64,000 bases of DNA from Sequoia sempervirens (GCA_007258455.2 VDFB02254934.1:34369-98368), one strand, 5' to 3'. Positions 35,268-48,085 are shown, counted from the stretch's first letter. Program-made: numbers and translations. Notes: generated by a model not told the origin, from the letters alone.

Positions 35268-36569
35268 ATGAGACTCAAAAATATCATCCAAGATCTCATT
35301 GATAAAAAAATCATAAATGTGGAACAGCCTACGGGAAATCAAGATCTTAAAATATACACGAATTCGATGTCGAATCATGGCAACAAAGGGAATAAAAATG
35401 ATAAAGGGAAGGGTAGTGTAAATCATGTTTATAAATCAGTCGTTGCCTCCCTAAATGAAGATTGCATGGTCATCACCATCAAGGGTACCCATGTCAAAGA
35501 TTTTGGAGTCACCACAAGAAGCAACAAAGCAAATATCGTAGGCTCATCCCAATCAAACAAAATCCCTGTATCCAGACCTATCCATAATGGCTACAATGTC
35601 CTAGATCAAATCAAGAGAACACTAGCACAAATATCCATCATGGAGTTGCTAAAAATATCATCTGCCCATAGGAAAATTCTTGAGGAAGCATTAGCCTCAT
35701 CCACCATCCCCGCAGATCTTGATGTGGAGCAATTCCAAGCTATGCTCAAAAATATCATTACGCCTAATCTTCTTACATTCTCTGACCAAGATTTCCCCGC
35801 CCAACCATCTCACAACCATGCACTTCACTTGGAATCCATAGTACATAAGAGCAAAATCAAAATGGTCCTGGTGGATGGAGGTGCAGGCTTCAACATATGT
35901 TCCCTAAGCCTCATCAAGTAGTTGAAAATATCAAAAGATTCCATCGACAAAGGGAGGGGCATCACGATAAGAGCATAGGATGACCAAGAAAGAGTGTCTC
36001 AAGGCACAATTAAACTCTCTATTCAAGTTGGGCCCACCATCATGGAAACTACTTGCCAAGTCTTAGACCTTAACTTACCATATAATATCCTCCTAGGACG
36101 TCCATGGATCCATGTGATGAAAGCCGTAGCATCAACTTTTCACCAATGTGTGAAATTCACACATAATGGACAAGAGGTTACCATCCACGGAGATCCCGGA
36201 CCTTTTTCATATTGCAAAAATCTTGAGGCAAAGTATTACAAAATTCCCCAAGTGCCAAAAAATGATGAGGGCCCATCCACACAATACGTCGATCCTGCCA
36301 CCCTCGTATCCACTTCTGTGACAAAGACACCCGCCACTCCTGCCATTCCCACCATCTCCAACATCAAGCTCATCATCCAGGATGATGGTTGTGGAAGCTA
36401 CAAGCTCCCTAACAATGCTTTTGTGGTAGGAGAGTTACCACAATCTCCTAGATCACGGGTTCATCCACAAGAGAATCATGCTTCCACATCACAAATGTCT
36501 CCTAAAGACTATCCCAAATTCACAAGCTGGGGAGACCTTGGCTAGGAGGTTATTGAGGAAGATCCATCA
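35268..36569 (+). pseudogene. Element P aspartic protease region
   Basis: In frame with the capsid. A Lys/Gly-rich linker is followed by an upstream helix region (LDVEQFQAMLKNIITPN), then the protease flap-to-core segment. The catalytic motif reads VLVDGGAGFNIC at about 35,865-35,900, that is D-G-G where D-S-G or D-T-G is the family rule. The second hallmark LPYNILLGRPWIH lies near 36,080-36,115. Stops: 35,922, 35,979 and 36,543. Its position between the zinc knuckle and RT is standard for gag-pro of Ty3 elements. Confidence 0.8.
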
Positions 36570-36797
36570 CACATACTCTATCAAGATGAAAGACTAGTAC
36601 CAGATTTACCAATGGATAATAGAAGAAAGGGTCTACAAATGATGCTTGCAATGGGCTACAACAAAAACCAAAGACTTGGACAAAACAAAAAATGGGCTCA
36701 TAATACCTATCATGCCAGAGATGTGACCGATAACAAATCTTGGCCTTGGATGTACCCCTCCAAATATAACCATACGTGGCTGAAGTCCTCCGATTAG
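36570..36797 (+). pseudogene. G-patch-like segment between protease and RT
   Basis: KGLQMMLAMGYNKNQRLGQN (about 36,628-36,690) resembles a G-patch motif: hydrophobic helix, MGY, spaced Gly, LG.N. One of the usual glycines is changed to Asn (NKNQRLG for the GxGLG pattern). The frame closes with TAG at 36,795-36,797, and an ATG in another frame begins at 36,799. G-patch modules are known downstream of protease in some retroelements, where they bind nucleic acid. Assignment from a short motif only. Confidence 0.45.
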
Positions 36798-36798
36798 A

Positions 36799-38817
36799 AT
36801 GGTTAATATTACTCAGCCAATAGCAGCAGAAGTACGCTCATCAACATCCATATGTAGTGACATACATAACTTTATAACTGAGGCCTATATTAGTAGCAAT
36901 GACGAGGACCCCATATCCAATCTACCTAGGTTATTCGAGGATACCGCCCTTTGCATGATTAGTACCTTATCTTTCGAATCCAATCATCAAAATCATGAGA
37001 TCCACCTAGTCTACCCCAAACCGATCGACTATGACCAACGAGGACCACAGGTTCTTGATACATTGGAAAATGATGAGGCGCTCTCAAAATTCTTGGGATT
37101 GAGGGATAACATTCCAAATGGGGATCACAAAGCAAGGTTTATAATGGAGTTGGACACACGTTCCTACTATGGGGAAACGATTGAATCCTTTAGTCACAAA
37201 AGTGGGAAACTAAGAATCATATCCAAGTCCTTCGGTGAAAACCACACCGTGGCACTCTCGGACAAGAAAAAAGTAAAAAGAAAGGATGTATCCAATGGTG
37301 AAAACCTCTCTGAGGCACCCGAGGATGAAGGATTCAATCTTCCTTTAAGAGTTATTCATTAGGAAAAGTCAGTAGTCTTGGCTGAAAAATGCAATATAGT
37401 CAACCTAGGAACAGAGGAGACCACGCATATCACATTTTATGCAGAATCACTATTATCAAAAGAGCAAGAACTCCTAGCAACATTGCTAAGGGAAAGACAA
37501 ATAAACTTTACATGGAGTTATGCTGATATTTAAGGGCTTGATCCAAAGACTGTGGTCCACCACTTAGCAGTGTATGCAGAAGCAAAACTTGTTAGAGAAA
37601 AGCTTTGAAAAATGCATCCTCAAATCGCTTTGTTAGTCAAAATGGAGCTCAAAAAGCTATTAGATGCAGGATTCATATGACGATTAGACTATCTAGAATG
37701 GGTATCAAACTTGGTACCTGTGTCAAAGCCTGACGGAGCCATTAGAATCTATATAGACTTTAGAGATTTGAACAAAGCATGTCTGAAAGGTGACTTCCCA
37801 CTTCCCAACATCGATATGATAGTAGATATGACAACAGGACATGAGATGCTATCACTAATGGACGAATTTTTAGGATACAATCAAATCATGATAGCAAAAG
37901 AGGATCAACACAAGACATCTTTCACTTTTCCATGGGGGACATACTATTGGAACATGATGCCATTTGGCCTAGAGAATGTAGGAGCAACATATCAAAGGGC
38001 CATGACATTGATCTTCCATGACATGATTCATAAAATAGTTGAAGACTATGTTGACAACATCCTAGCCAAATCAAGAAAAAGAAAAGATCATATAGCAACC
38101 TTAAGTGCTATCTTTGATAAACTGGAGGAATAAAAAGTCAGACTAAATCCCAAGAAGTGTGTCTTTGGCATACAATCAGGTAAATATCTAGGATACATAG
38201 TGTTCATGAGGGGTATCAAGGTGGATCTAGCAAAAGTAAAAGCAATCCTTGAGATGGAAGCACCAAAGACATTAAAACAACTGAAAGGTGTCCAAGGCAA
38301 ACTTCAATCCATCTGATGATTCATAGCACAACTCGCAAACAAGCAGAATCCATATTCTCACCTACTCCACAAGGGGGTAGCATATAAATGGGATACAAAA
38401 TGCAAAGAGGCATTCAACAAAATCAAGGAATATCTATTGACACCACCAGTCTTAATGCTACCCATCCCAAAGAAGCCATTGATCTTATATGTGTCAGCAA
38501 CAGTAGCAGCCCTTGGAGCTCTCTTGGCTCAACATGATGAAAATGAAATGGAGAGGGCTATCTACTATATCAGTAGGACAATGGTGGGTCATGAGATAAA
38601 CTAGTCATTCATCGAGAAAGCATGCCTCGCAGTAGTGTTTGCATCACAAAAATTTAGATATTACATGTTGGCACAGAAGATCAAGCTCATAGCCAAAATT
38701 GACCCCCCCAAGTATCTACTATCAAAGGCAATGCTAATTGGCAGAATGGAAAAATGGGTAATGATATTATCAGAATATGACATTGAGTATGTGGAGAGGA
38801 AATCAATCAAGGGTTAG
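36799..38817 (+). pseudogene. Element P reverse transcriptase and first RNase H
   Basis: Second frame, opening one base after the gag-pro stop. An unassigned linker to about 37,550 is followed by RT: LVPVSKPDGAIRIYIDFRDL (37,705-37,765), FPLPNID, SFTFPWGTYYWNMMPFGL, and the catalytic box at 38,047-38,058 reading YVDN instead of YVDD. After RT come the connection and a degenerate Ty3 RNase H (PLILYVSATVAALGALLAQ near 38,480, where the usual first Asp is absent). Stops include 37,606, 37,678 and 38,314, each TGA where CGA (Arg) is expected. The protein cannot be active. Confidence 0.88.
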
Positions 38818-39345
38818 GTTATCGTATACCAACTAGAAGAAGCACCTATCTATTCTGAGAATCCTCTTGTCTCAGAGTTTCCAGATGAATCTATTTTTAA
38901 CCTCAACATAGCTGACCACTAGAAACTATACTTTGATGGTTCATACACACAGCATGAATTAGGAGCTGGTGTCTTCTTCATCACTCCACAAGGAGATTGC
39001 ATACTAAGCTCATACAAACTGGCATTTCCTTGCACAAACAACATCACAGAATATGAGGCTTTGACTATAGGTCTCAGAATTGTAGTGCAATGGAGCATCA
39101 TGGCCCTCAAAGTGTATGGAAACTCTCAATTGATCATAAATCAAGTCAATAACAAATATTAGACCATGGATGATAAGCTCACTCCATACAAGAAATTGGT
39201 GGAGACTCTCAAAGAATCTTTCATTGAAATAACATTTGAGCAAATTCCTAGAACCAACAATAGAGTAGCACACGCCATGGCAAAAATGGGATCCTTGTTG
39301 AATATCCCCAACAACATTCCAAAATATGAATTCTTGATTGAGTAG
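38818..39345 (+). pseudogene. Element P second (archaeal-type) RNase H
   Basis: KLYFDGSYTQHELGAGV (about 38,923-38,973), NNITEYEALTIGLR, and IPRTNNRVAHAMAKMGS match the RNase H of the RVT_3 kind that marks the Tat lineage. The third acidic residue is changed: YGNSQLIINQ with Asn at 39,121-39,123, normally Asp. Stops at 38,920 (probably from TGG) and near 39,160. This domain lies between the first RNase H and integrase, as expected for Tat. Confidence 0.85.
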
Positions 39346-40671
39346 CTTCTCGTTCCCACATATGAGATACCAGAATCAAGATTTGTGTGTGAAATCATTG
39401 GTCCTAGTGATCCTTGGTACCATGACATCTACACATATCTTCACATAGGTGTCATACCCGCTAACCTCCCATCAAACCTAAAATAAACTTTTGTCAAAAA
39501 GGCATCTAGATTTGTCATCCTATGTCATACCTTATATCGTAGAAGCATAAAAGGTACCTTGATATGCTACCTAAATGTTGAGGAGGCATTAACCACTCTA
39601 ACTGAAGTACATAATGGTATATGTGGTTCACACTCGAGTGGAATGACCATAGCCAAGAAACTGCTGAGGATGGCGTATTATTGGCCCACAATGGAGCAAG
39701 AAGCACATGATCATGCTAAAATATGTTTACAATGTTAGTAGCATGGGGACCTCATCCATTCTCCAGCTCAAGAGCTTCATCCGATCATCACACCATGGCC
39801 CTTTTCACAGTGGGGACTCAATCTCATTGGGAAAATCACACCCATCTCATCCAATGGCCATAAATTCATCATAACTGCAATTGAGTACTTCATAAAGTGG
39901 GTGGAAGCCATACCCATGACATATATCACTAGCAAGCAAATTTCAAAATTCATCCTGAACTATCTCATTTATCGTTACGGTGTCCCACAAGCCATTATCT
40001 AAGATAATGGGACACCATCCAAGAATCAGGATGTTCATGACTTGTGCGAGAAATTCAAAATCCAGCATCGCTTCTCCACCCCGTACTATCCCCAAGGCAA
40101 TGGCCAAGCAGAAGCCACGAACAAAACCATCCTCAAAATCCTCAAGAAAATAGTCAATGACGTAGGTCGTGATTGGCACTTGCAGCTTAATCCTACCCTC
40201 TGGGCTTATCGAACCAACATCTGCACACCCACTGGTGCCACCCTCTTCTCCTTGGTCAATGGATTAGAAGTCGTACTCCCCATTGAGATCAAGCTCCCAT
40301 CTCTCAGGATATCACTGCAAAACCTTATCACAGATGAAGAATATCAGGTATCAAGACTAAATGAGCTGGAGTTACTGGATGAGAAACAAATAGATGCTTT
40401 AAATCACTTGCAAGTCTATTAGAATAGACTCAAAGGAAGCTACAACAAGAAAATTAGAAGCAAGACTTTCCAAGTCAGAGAACTGGTCTTAAAAGAAAAT
40501 CAAAAGAATGTCGCAAACCCAAGCAGCAAAAGAAAATTTGAACCCAATTGGTTGGGACCATTTTTCATAATAGCAAGTTATAAATCAGGGGCATATCAGT
40601 TATCAACACCTAAAGGGGAACCTTTGCAGGAGCCAATAAATAACTCCCATCTCAAAAAAAATTATGCCTAA
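39346..40671 (+). pseudogene. Element P integrase
   Basis: An H2C2 zinc-binding region (HNGICGSH ... YYWPTMEQEAHDHAKICLQC, about 39,610-39,735) precedes the catalytic core. The core has WGLNLIG (39,811-39,831) with Asn at 39,820-39,822 in place of the first catalytic Asp, then DNGTPS (40,003 onward) and YYPQGNGQAEATNK containing the catalytic Glu. The C-terminal end FEPNWLGPFFI..GAYQLST is the usual binding domain. The reading frame ends at TAA 40,669-40,671 with several internal stops (39,735 and near 40,000 among them). Confidence 0.88.
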
Positions 40672-43309
40672 TTCTTTCAAGGTATAGAACCAAAAAATCC
40701 AAAAAACAGAAATGTCCTGAAAAAATGGTTACTTTGGTGAAAACCTAGCAAATAGGCATCTTGGTGACAACAAAAAAATCAAAAAGCAAAAAATCTAAAA
40801 AAATCAGAAAAAGGATCAAAAAAATTGTCCTATAGTGAAAACCACTTTGGTGGCACTTTGGGCAAGTACCTTGGTGAAAACCTGGCAAACAAGCGCCTTG
40901 TCTAAATAAGCACTTTCCATCCACCAGGATCTTTACGGCTTGTTCAGCATCATCCCTCCATTTCACTTCCATCATCCATCGCATTCAAGTCTCCTTCCAT
41001 CACACATCCACTTGCATCTACACCATAGCTTGGTCCTGTGTTCATATCATGATTCCTCCTAGTACTACTCGGCCCATCCTCAAGGTTAATTTGTCCTGCC
41101 TTTGTCAAAGTAGTCTATTGCATCATGTTGGGGGCATGTTCTCATTCGATCAGATTCATGTATATTCTTAAAGTCCTCAAATCAGAAAATCTAAAAACTT
41201 TAGAAAATTAGAAAATCCAAAAAACATCAGATAATTAGAAAATCCAAAAACATTCAAAACATATCAAAATCATAAAATAGGTCAAAAATTCATTCAAACA
41301 GCCAAAAAAAAGGTCATCTAGTCGAATTACATCATCTCTGAGCTTGAACGTAGGCAAGGTTGATCTTTGATCATCCCCTGAGACATTTAGGTCAGTCCTA
41401 TAGGAGTCTGTCAGAATAAAATGGCATTTCATCATGTATATAATCATTTGTAAATCAGTCAAGTCATTAGTTGAACTGCATGGTCTCTACGTATATAACG
41501 TAGGCAAGGCTAATCTTTTGATCAGCCCTCGAGGCTCCTAGGATAGGTCTTTAGGATAGTTTCTTGGTCAAAATCTTAGAAAATCCCCAAAAAAATTGAA
41601 AAATAAAAAATAAAAACATTTGAAAACCTCGAAAACACAAAAAATAGCCTCAAAACATTGCAAAACATCAAAAACATCCAAATATTTGAAAAAATCCATC
41701 CACCTCATCCCACTTGCACCCGCAATAACACCATCCATAATAAACTGATCGTCATCCTCAACCTTTGGTGAAACAATTAGAAACAAGTCTAGCAGCTTAA
41801 AAAGTAAAACTCAAAAGCATCAAGTCTCAAGTCTCAATCAGTACGTAAACAAGTTGGTCAATTCTTTGTGTCAATAGTCCATCATCCAAATAGTCCCATA
41901 TCAATCATCTGATAACATCATGTCCTAGGATGAATCCTTCCTACAAGGGGCATTATTTATCAAAAAGAACACTTTGGATAAACGAAATGATGTGCCACCA
42001 TCCACTAACATGTCCTAGGATGTATCCTTCCTACAATGGGCATTATCTTTTGGCAATAAGTTTCAGTTCTTATCCTTAAAAACACATTCCCTTTTGGTTA
42101 GCGGTATTGAAGAACATCAACTTGTTTGTGTGCTTTATCTTTTTCTTTTGACTTATCTTATTGCACTCAGTCCAAGGACCTCTCGATGATATCTAAATGA
42201 AGGATTTAGAGAGATAGGAATGGGGCAACGATCATTATTCTTTTGTTTGTTGTGCTTGTTGGATGTTCTTGTAAAATAACTTGTCAAATACTTGTTTTGT
42301 TAAATATGTATAGAGGACTTTTTGTACAGCTTGTTGACTATTGCATTGATTGGTTATACCTTTCCATGTTTTGGTCTGAGATGTTTGAAACTTCTAAAGT
42401 GCATCCTAGCAAGGTTTCCATATGTCAAGTGTGAACAGGAATACTCCTATCTATTTGTCAAGTCAAAGTCCATCACACTAAGTACAACACCATCCTGGTC
42501 CTTTATACCTTGATGCATCATACGTATGTGTGTTATCAAACATAAGGTAAGTGACTCTTCTAAAAATCTCAATCCTTGATAAAGAAAATCATCCATCTAT
42601 CATCATCATTTCTCATCATCATCTCTCATAATGTTGGCTTGTTGATCCTCTTGTCATCATCTAATATCTTCTTTTCTGCACTAACATCACAGCATGAATA
42701 GTTAATCATCATCACCAATACATCCATCATGCATCCATCATGCATCCATCGTGCATTCATCTTGCATCCACAAACTGTTAGCATACCACATATCATTCAT
42801 ATCATACATAATAGGAAACATCGATCATTTCACAACATATCATCATCATAATATAGATATGTTAGTCTAAGAATCTCATAAGTCATCACATTTGCATAAA
42901 TCATGAATTTTCATAATCATAACATATCATCATCATAATATAGATTTTTTAGTCTAAGCATCTCATAAATCTTCACATTTGCATAATCACAACATATCGT
43001 CATCATAATATAGATCTGTTAGTCTAAGCATCTCACAAATCATCACATTGCATAATTACAGCATATCACATCATCAATCTCATCCATCTCATTTGCATCA
43101 TCATCTATGACCATCCATTTTGAGCCTCTTTATCGCAAGATCAACCCTCAAATTGCATATTTTCGCTCGATCTCTCGAGGGGGCAATGTACCAATGTACT
43201 TCTTTCCACTTGGGCATCTGAAAAATCATAAATTTTTTTGAATTTTTATTGCGGCAAGTTTATTCTTTGAACCAACACAACAAGTACATTGCTTCAAACA
43301 GGAGCAAAA
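40672..43309 (+). other. 3' noncoding region of element P
   Basis: 2.6 kb without a real ORF. Contains repeated GGTGAAAACC phrases (40,735-40,890) and A-rich stretches around 41,160-41,700. Blocks are shared in reverse with N1 461-3,300. The end, ACAGGAGCAAAA at 43,298-43,309, is a weak polypurine tract, while N1 keeps the clean version. Confidence 0.65.
42831..43055. repeat. Three tandem copies of a 65-70-bp unit
   Basis: Units at 42,831-42,900, 42,919-42,987 and 42,988-43,055, each with CATCATAATATAGAT, TTAGTCTAAG and CTCATAAATCATCACATT. The same unit occurs in reverse in N1 (about 660-800), so the repeat predates the split of the two subfamilies. Confidence 0.8.
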
Positions 43310-44287
43310 TGTAGACATGAAAAATTAACATTATGCATTCAATCAGGTCCATTCATCAATTAATCAAGTTCACCTGCATTCATTTATCAGGTAATCTCAT
43401 TAATTTCCATCTCCTAAGGTCACTCATTTAAAATTAAATAAACATTATCATCAACCTTTTAATCAAATAAATCAAACATCCATTTAATAAAATCATAATC
43501 CATATTCCATCCTTTTCTGATTTAAATAAATCAAATATTTAAGTCCTAAAAGTCAAAATCATCCTAATTATCATTAAGCTAACCTAATCCTAATTAGCCT
43601 AACCTAATCACCCATCACATCCTCTAGATAATGCCACTTGCACAAATAAATCAATTTATTGATTTATTAAAATCATCATTTTCACTCAAAATGGCATTTA
43701 TGGGGAATATTCCCTCATGTTTGAAATATATGACAAGTTGACTTGTTCCTCCAACATTGCATTTATTTCTCATTTTCTTGTCCCCCTCTCAAAATTTATT
43801 GCACAAATTTGAATTTGAAACTCCCTCTCATGGGCACATTTCCCAAATCTTGCACAACCTTCAGCCTATCTCAACTTGACAAGTGGCCTTCTTCCATTGG
43901 TCTACATTTAGTCCCACATTCGCCCATTTGGCCAATCTCTCATCAAGAAAATCTATAAATAAGGACCCCATTCTTCATCAAAATCATCCACAACTTTTAT
44001 GCAAAGTTACTCTCTTGGTTTGAGAACTAATTTTTCTCTTCATCTCCATTGCATCTTATCATTTTAGCTCTTGAGCAAGGATTGGGAAAGGGTAATTTGC
44101 ACATTTGACACCAATCCACTATGGAATAGGTACTTGTTAATTGTTTTCATGATGCTTTTAGTCTTCTCTTATCATTTGTTGCATTTTAAATCATTTACAA
44201 GGTATTTCATAGGAGAATTTTGATAGATTTGTGAAATACTAATCCCTACATGAAGTTTAGTGTTTGCAGATTTTAATGGATGCTTCA
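43310..44287 (+). repeat. 3' LTR of element P
   Basis: 978 bp, TGTAGACATG...ATGCTTCA, aligned to the 5' LTR with about 46 substitutions by eye and lacking its 26-27 base insertion. TATA box CTATAAATAAGG at 43,952-43,963. Followed by ATGAC (44,288-44,292), the second target-duplication copy, then the split gag. Confidence 0.92.
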
Positions 44288-44292
44288 ATGAC

Positions 44293-45140
44293 TGATAAGG
44301 TTTCCTTTTCCTCCATATTTCTCAAACTAAGGTATTTCTATTCATTGCGGCATTAGTGTATGTAAGATTTCTAAGGATAAGGGGCTCCTATGGACATGGT
44401 ATGTAGGTGGAGCAGATTGACCTTGGCTAATGGAAGTAATTTTTTGTTGCATGGATGAAATGGTATTAAGGAGTTGTGTAAGAATAGGATCAGGGTAAGA
44501 GGGTTGAGGTGGAAGGGAAAATGGTGATGGGGTGTAAGTGATGTTAGGGGAAGTGAAAGAAATGCTAAGGGGTGTGAAGGTGGTGGAAGGGACTTGCGAT
44601 GCCACAAAATAAGTAGGAATGCTAGGTGGAATTGGGAAAGAAGTAGCTGCATAATTAGCTTGATGCTTAGATGTGTGGACTTGTGGATTGGTATAAGTTG
44701 GTATGGATGTATTGTTGGAAGGGTGAGGAACTTGAGGTCCTCCTTGGCTTATAGGAATGCTTGATATTTGGGTATTGGAAGAGGCATGTTTATTGTAAAT
44801 CTTAGTAATTCTCTTTATCACTTTCAATTATGTGATGAAGGTTGTCAATGTCATGTATGGCAGTTGTGGAAATGTGTTCCAGTGACAAGTGTTGTTGTAA
44901 ATGTGCAAAATCCTCCTGAATATTAATGATTTTTTCTTGCATGAGGGAATTGTTTTGAGTTTCAACATTCATTGGATAGAAAGGGGAAGGAATGGAAGTA
45001 TCATTTTCAATGCCTAATGCACCATTATCCATACTAGAAATAGGATCTTGTGAGATTCCAAGGTCCACAACGAAAATGCCATCACGAGATGCCATAAGTC
45101 TAGAACTTGTTCTCACTAAAGTATTAGAAAAAGACATCAA
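44293..45140 (-). pseudogene. Minus-strand Ty3-type gag, N-terminal part
   Basis: Start MSFSNTLVRTSSRLMASRDG at about 45,137 on the minus strand. It continues through IQEDFAHLQQHLSLEH, a frameshift near 44,820, a Pro/Ser/Thr-rich region (44,827-44,342) and SMQQKITSISQG. The frame leads up to the P insertion at 44,288-44,292; the capsid core resumes at 29,162. Together the two pieces form one gag interrupted by P. Confidence 0.7.
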
Positions 45141-47973
45141 ACTCTCATAAAATTTTCAAAAAGGATGTGTGAATGCAAAGGAAAGGTAATATAAGGTGTC
45201 TAAATGCAAATAACATAATTTTTGCTAACGGTAACATAGAACTAAGTTTAGAAAATAGAAATGCAGTTAAAAAAGTGCAAAGGGATTAATTCATCCTAGG
45301 TGGTGAATGAGTCCTAATATAAGGTTTTTTAGTGTTTTTCATAGTTTTTTAAGATGATTTTAATGCTCTACAAAATGTAATTACATATGAAAAATGTATA
45401 TTTTTTAATTTTTTCAATGTGATGCAATGCAAAAATGAAACCTAGATGAAGTTTTACTAATCCAAGATGAAAAAGTCCTAGAAGGAAATAACAAAGAAAT
45501 TTAATAATGCAAATGTTAATGCAATGGAAATAATTAATGCAAAAGTGTTCAAAAGTCAAGTTCACCAAAATGAAACATAGATTTTTGGGACCTGAAATGC
45601 TTCTCTTGCACTTCTAGGGTTTTTCACCTAAAAGGAGAGATTCGAGCCAAAAATGCTAATGATTCACTCAAATAATATTATGTGTACTGTTTTATAATGT
45701 AAATGAAGTTAACTAAATGCAATGCACTACTTAAAATGAATGAAAACTAATGCAAAAGCTATATTTAAGCTATGTTTGAAAACATAGTGTCGTATGCTAA
45801 CAATGAAGAAAATGAAAGAAATATGCAAAACAAAAAGAGAAGGGATGAATCTAAGTGCACCTAGGAAATATTTGATGAATCTGGAATGTTGTGGATGTTA
45901 GATGAAATTGCTGAAAATTTGCAGTGGGACTCATTCACCCAGGGTGGTGAATCAGTCCACCTACTAGTGAAAAACTGTCATAAGTTGGTTTATGACTGTT
46001 GAGATCCAGAATCTGACAAAATTCAGATTTTTAGTCCTAAGGTGGGACTCATCTTCCATATGTGGTAAATCATTCCTCTCCCAAATTTATGAAAAATCGG
46101 GAGACAACTCTGCAACACCAAATCTAGAAAAGTCTGCTTGTTAGGTTGCCAAAGTCAAATCTATAGGAAATAGGCAAAAAGCCTTCTCTAAACTTGAAAT
46201 TGGATTAAGTTGACTTGAAGCACCTAGTTGACTTGAAAAAAAATCTTCAGCACCTAAAAACTTGTCAAATTTGCACATAAAAGGCTGCAAACAAACATAC
46301 AATAGGGGAAAAATTGTTGATGGTTAGTGAATAGGGGTTTGCCTTGGTCAAACCCTACTTTTGGTAACCAAACCCTTAATAAAATAATAAAATGCATGGG
46401 AAAGATAAACTAATAACATGTAATTGCTATCAACTTACTAATCTTGATGATGCAAGTCTGAAGTAATGTCAATGGCTGCTTCAAAATGCTTGAATAGTGC
46501 TTGAAAAGATGTAATATGCTTGAATGCTTGAGTGAATAGGTGAATAATTGAACTTGATGAATGGGGGTTATAGGAGATGTAAAATGAGGTGAGAACCACA
46601 TATTTACACAATCTTGTGCCTTAATATTTGTTCATACCTCATCACAAGCTAACATCAAGTGATTTTGAATAAAATCCCAAAAGGAAAATTGAAATATTTT
46701 GAATTTGGGGCTAGGGGGACTTATTCGCCACCCATGGTGAATTGGTCCCACCTACGACCTAAGAACATGTGTTGGGAAAAAAATTGTGTTTAATGTTATT
46801 TGTCAAGATAATATCCAAAAATACACTTAATTAAAGCATATGAGGGCATAAAGGGGAAAAATAAAGCATGAGAAAGGAGTAAATAGTGAAGATGTTCCTA
46901 GGAAAGCATGAAATCATGTTACAAGACTTTACAACACTTCAAAATAGGACTTGATGATGAGTAAAAAGGTGTTTTATAGGTGAATTGTAATTAATAGAGT
47001 CTAGAAGAATGTAGAAATGTCTTACAACACTTCACAACACCTCCACAAGATGTCGTTCTTTTAATTTTAGTGCCTAAAGAAGTATGTTCAAGCCATGTTA
47101 CAACATAAAATGAGAGCAACATAGTTCTAACACCATGAAACAAGACTTAAAAGGCCATGAAAATGATAAGGGGCCATTTTTCTATGATAGAAAGAGAAAT
47201 GGATGAGTCTAATATAACCAATAAAAGGAATAAAGGGATTTAATTTTTAATGAAAACATAGTAAGGATAATTATTTATCATAGCAATCTTAGTAATTTGG
47301 AAAATGTAAGTCAATATTTTGGATTCAAATAGGAATATTTATATCATTAGATTTAGGTAAGAGTAATTTAGGGGCATATAAAATGGGATAATTTTTGGGG
47401 AAGGGTGATCTTATTGTAAGGGAAGAGAAAAAGTGTCATTTGTTGGTAATACATAGTATCCAATATAAATGGGCATAGAGGATGGATAAATTTTGTCTGA
47501 ATCTTAACTAGATGTGAAAAGGAAGTCAATGAGAGAATGCATAGTATATTTTTTCCTTAAAAATTGAATTGCTTCCATAGAAAGTTCCATGGCCAAAAAT
47601 TAATTAACTAGAGGAATATTGGAAATTAATCATCTCAAAGAGATTAGCATAATAGGACAATTCAACAACATGCATAAAATTTTCTCTCAACCATAAAAAA
47701 GGTTACTAGAGTTGTATGATATATTTGTTATCTTGGAAATACAATAATAGTTGAGAAGTCCATAAAAATCTTTAGTTATGGACCAAATTTTCTTTTAATT
47801 AGGGATTAAAATGTTTACACCATTCAAGGGGAAATACCATAATTTCATATGACTCATTTCCTAGTATAAAGTTATGTGTTAGGATACATAGTCATAAATT
47901 AATAATCTAGATGAATTATAGGAAACTAAGAAAAATACTATTTTAATAACTCTTAGCTAATTTCCAATGTATA
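45141..47973 (-). other. Probable 5' leader/LTR side of the minus-strand gag element
   Basis: No ORF of substance. By position it should hold the leader and 5' LTR of the split gag element, but no second LTR copy exists in the window, so a boundary cannot be set. It contains four dispersed hairpin motifs of the form GGGACTCATTCACC...GGTGAATCAGTCC at 45,282-45,314, 45,926-45,959, 46,043-46,078 and 46,714-46,752. Confidence 0.4.
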
Positions 47974-48085
47974 TGTGGGAAGTTGTTATAATTGATGTCA
48001 ACCCTAAGGGTTGTGTTATTGTCACTGATTTCAACACTAATGGTTGTAATTGATTTTAACACTAAGGAGATTGTTGGTAGTTGTT
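47974..48085 (+). repeat. Start of 5' LTR of copia element A
   Basis: TGTGGGAAGTTG... aligns with the 3' LTR start at 59,571 (TGTGGTAGTTG), including the shared phrase ACACTAAGGAGATTGTTGG. The alignment stops at GTAGTTGTT (48,077-48,085) and appears to resume at GTAGCTATT (50,221-50,229). Confidence 0.65.

Larger units (their letters stand above)
29168..44287 (+). mobile_element. Element P: Ty3/gypsy Tat-lineage LTR retrotransposon, decayed
   Basis: Complete structure of 15,120 bp: 5' LTR 29,168-30,172, leader, gag-pro (32,196-36,797), pol (36,799-40,671), long 3' noncoding region and 3' LTR 43,310-44,287. A 5-bp direct repeat ATGAC flanks it (29,163-29,167 and 44,288-44,292). LTRs begin TG and end CA and differ at about 4.7% of positions by eye. 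The Tat assignment rests on the domain order RT, RNase H, second archaeal-type RNase H, integrase, and on the zinc-knuckle style. About 15 stops in pol and several in gag make it inactive. It sits inside the minus-strand gag at 27,756-45,140. Confidence 0.92.
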
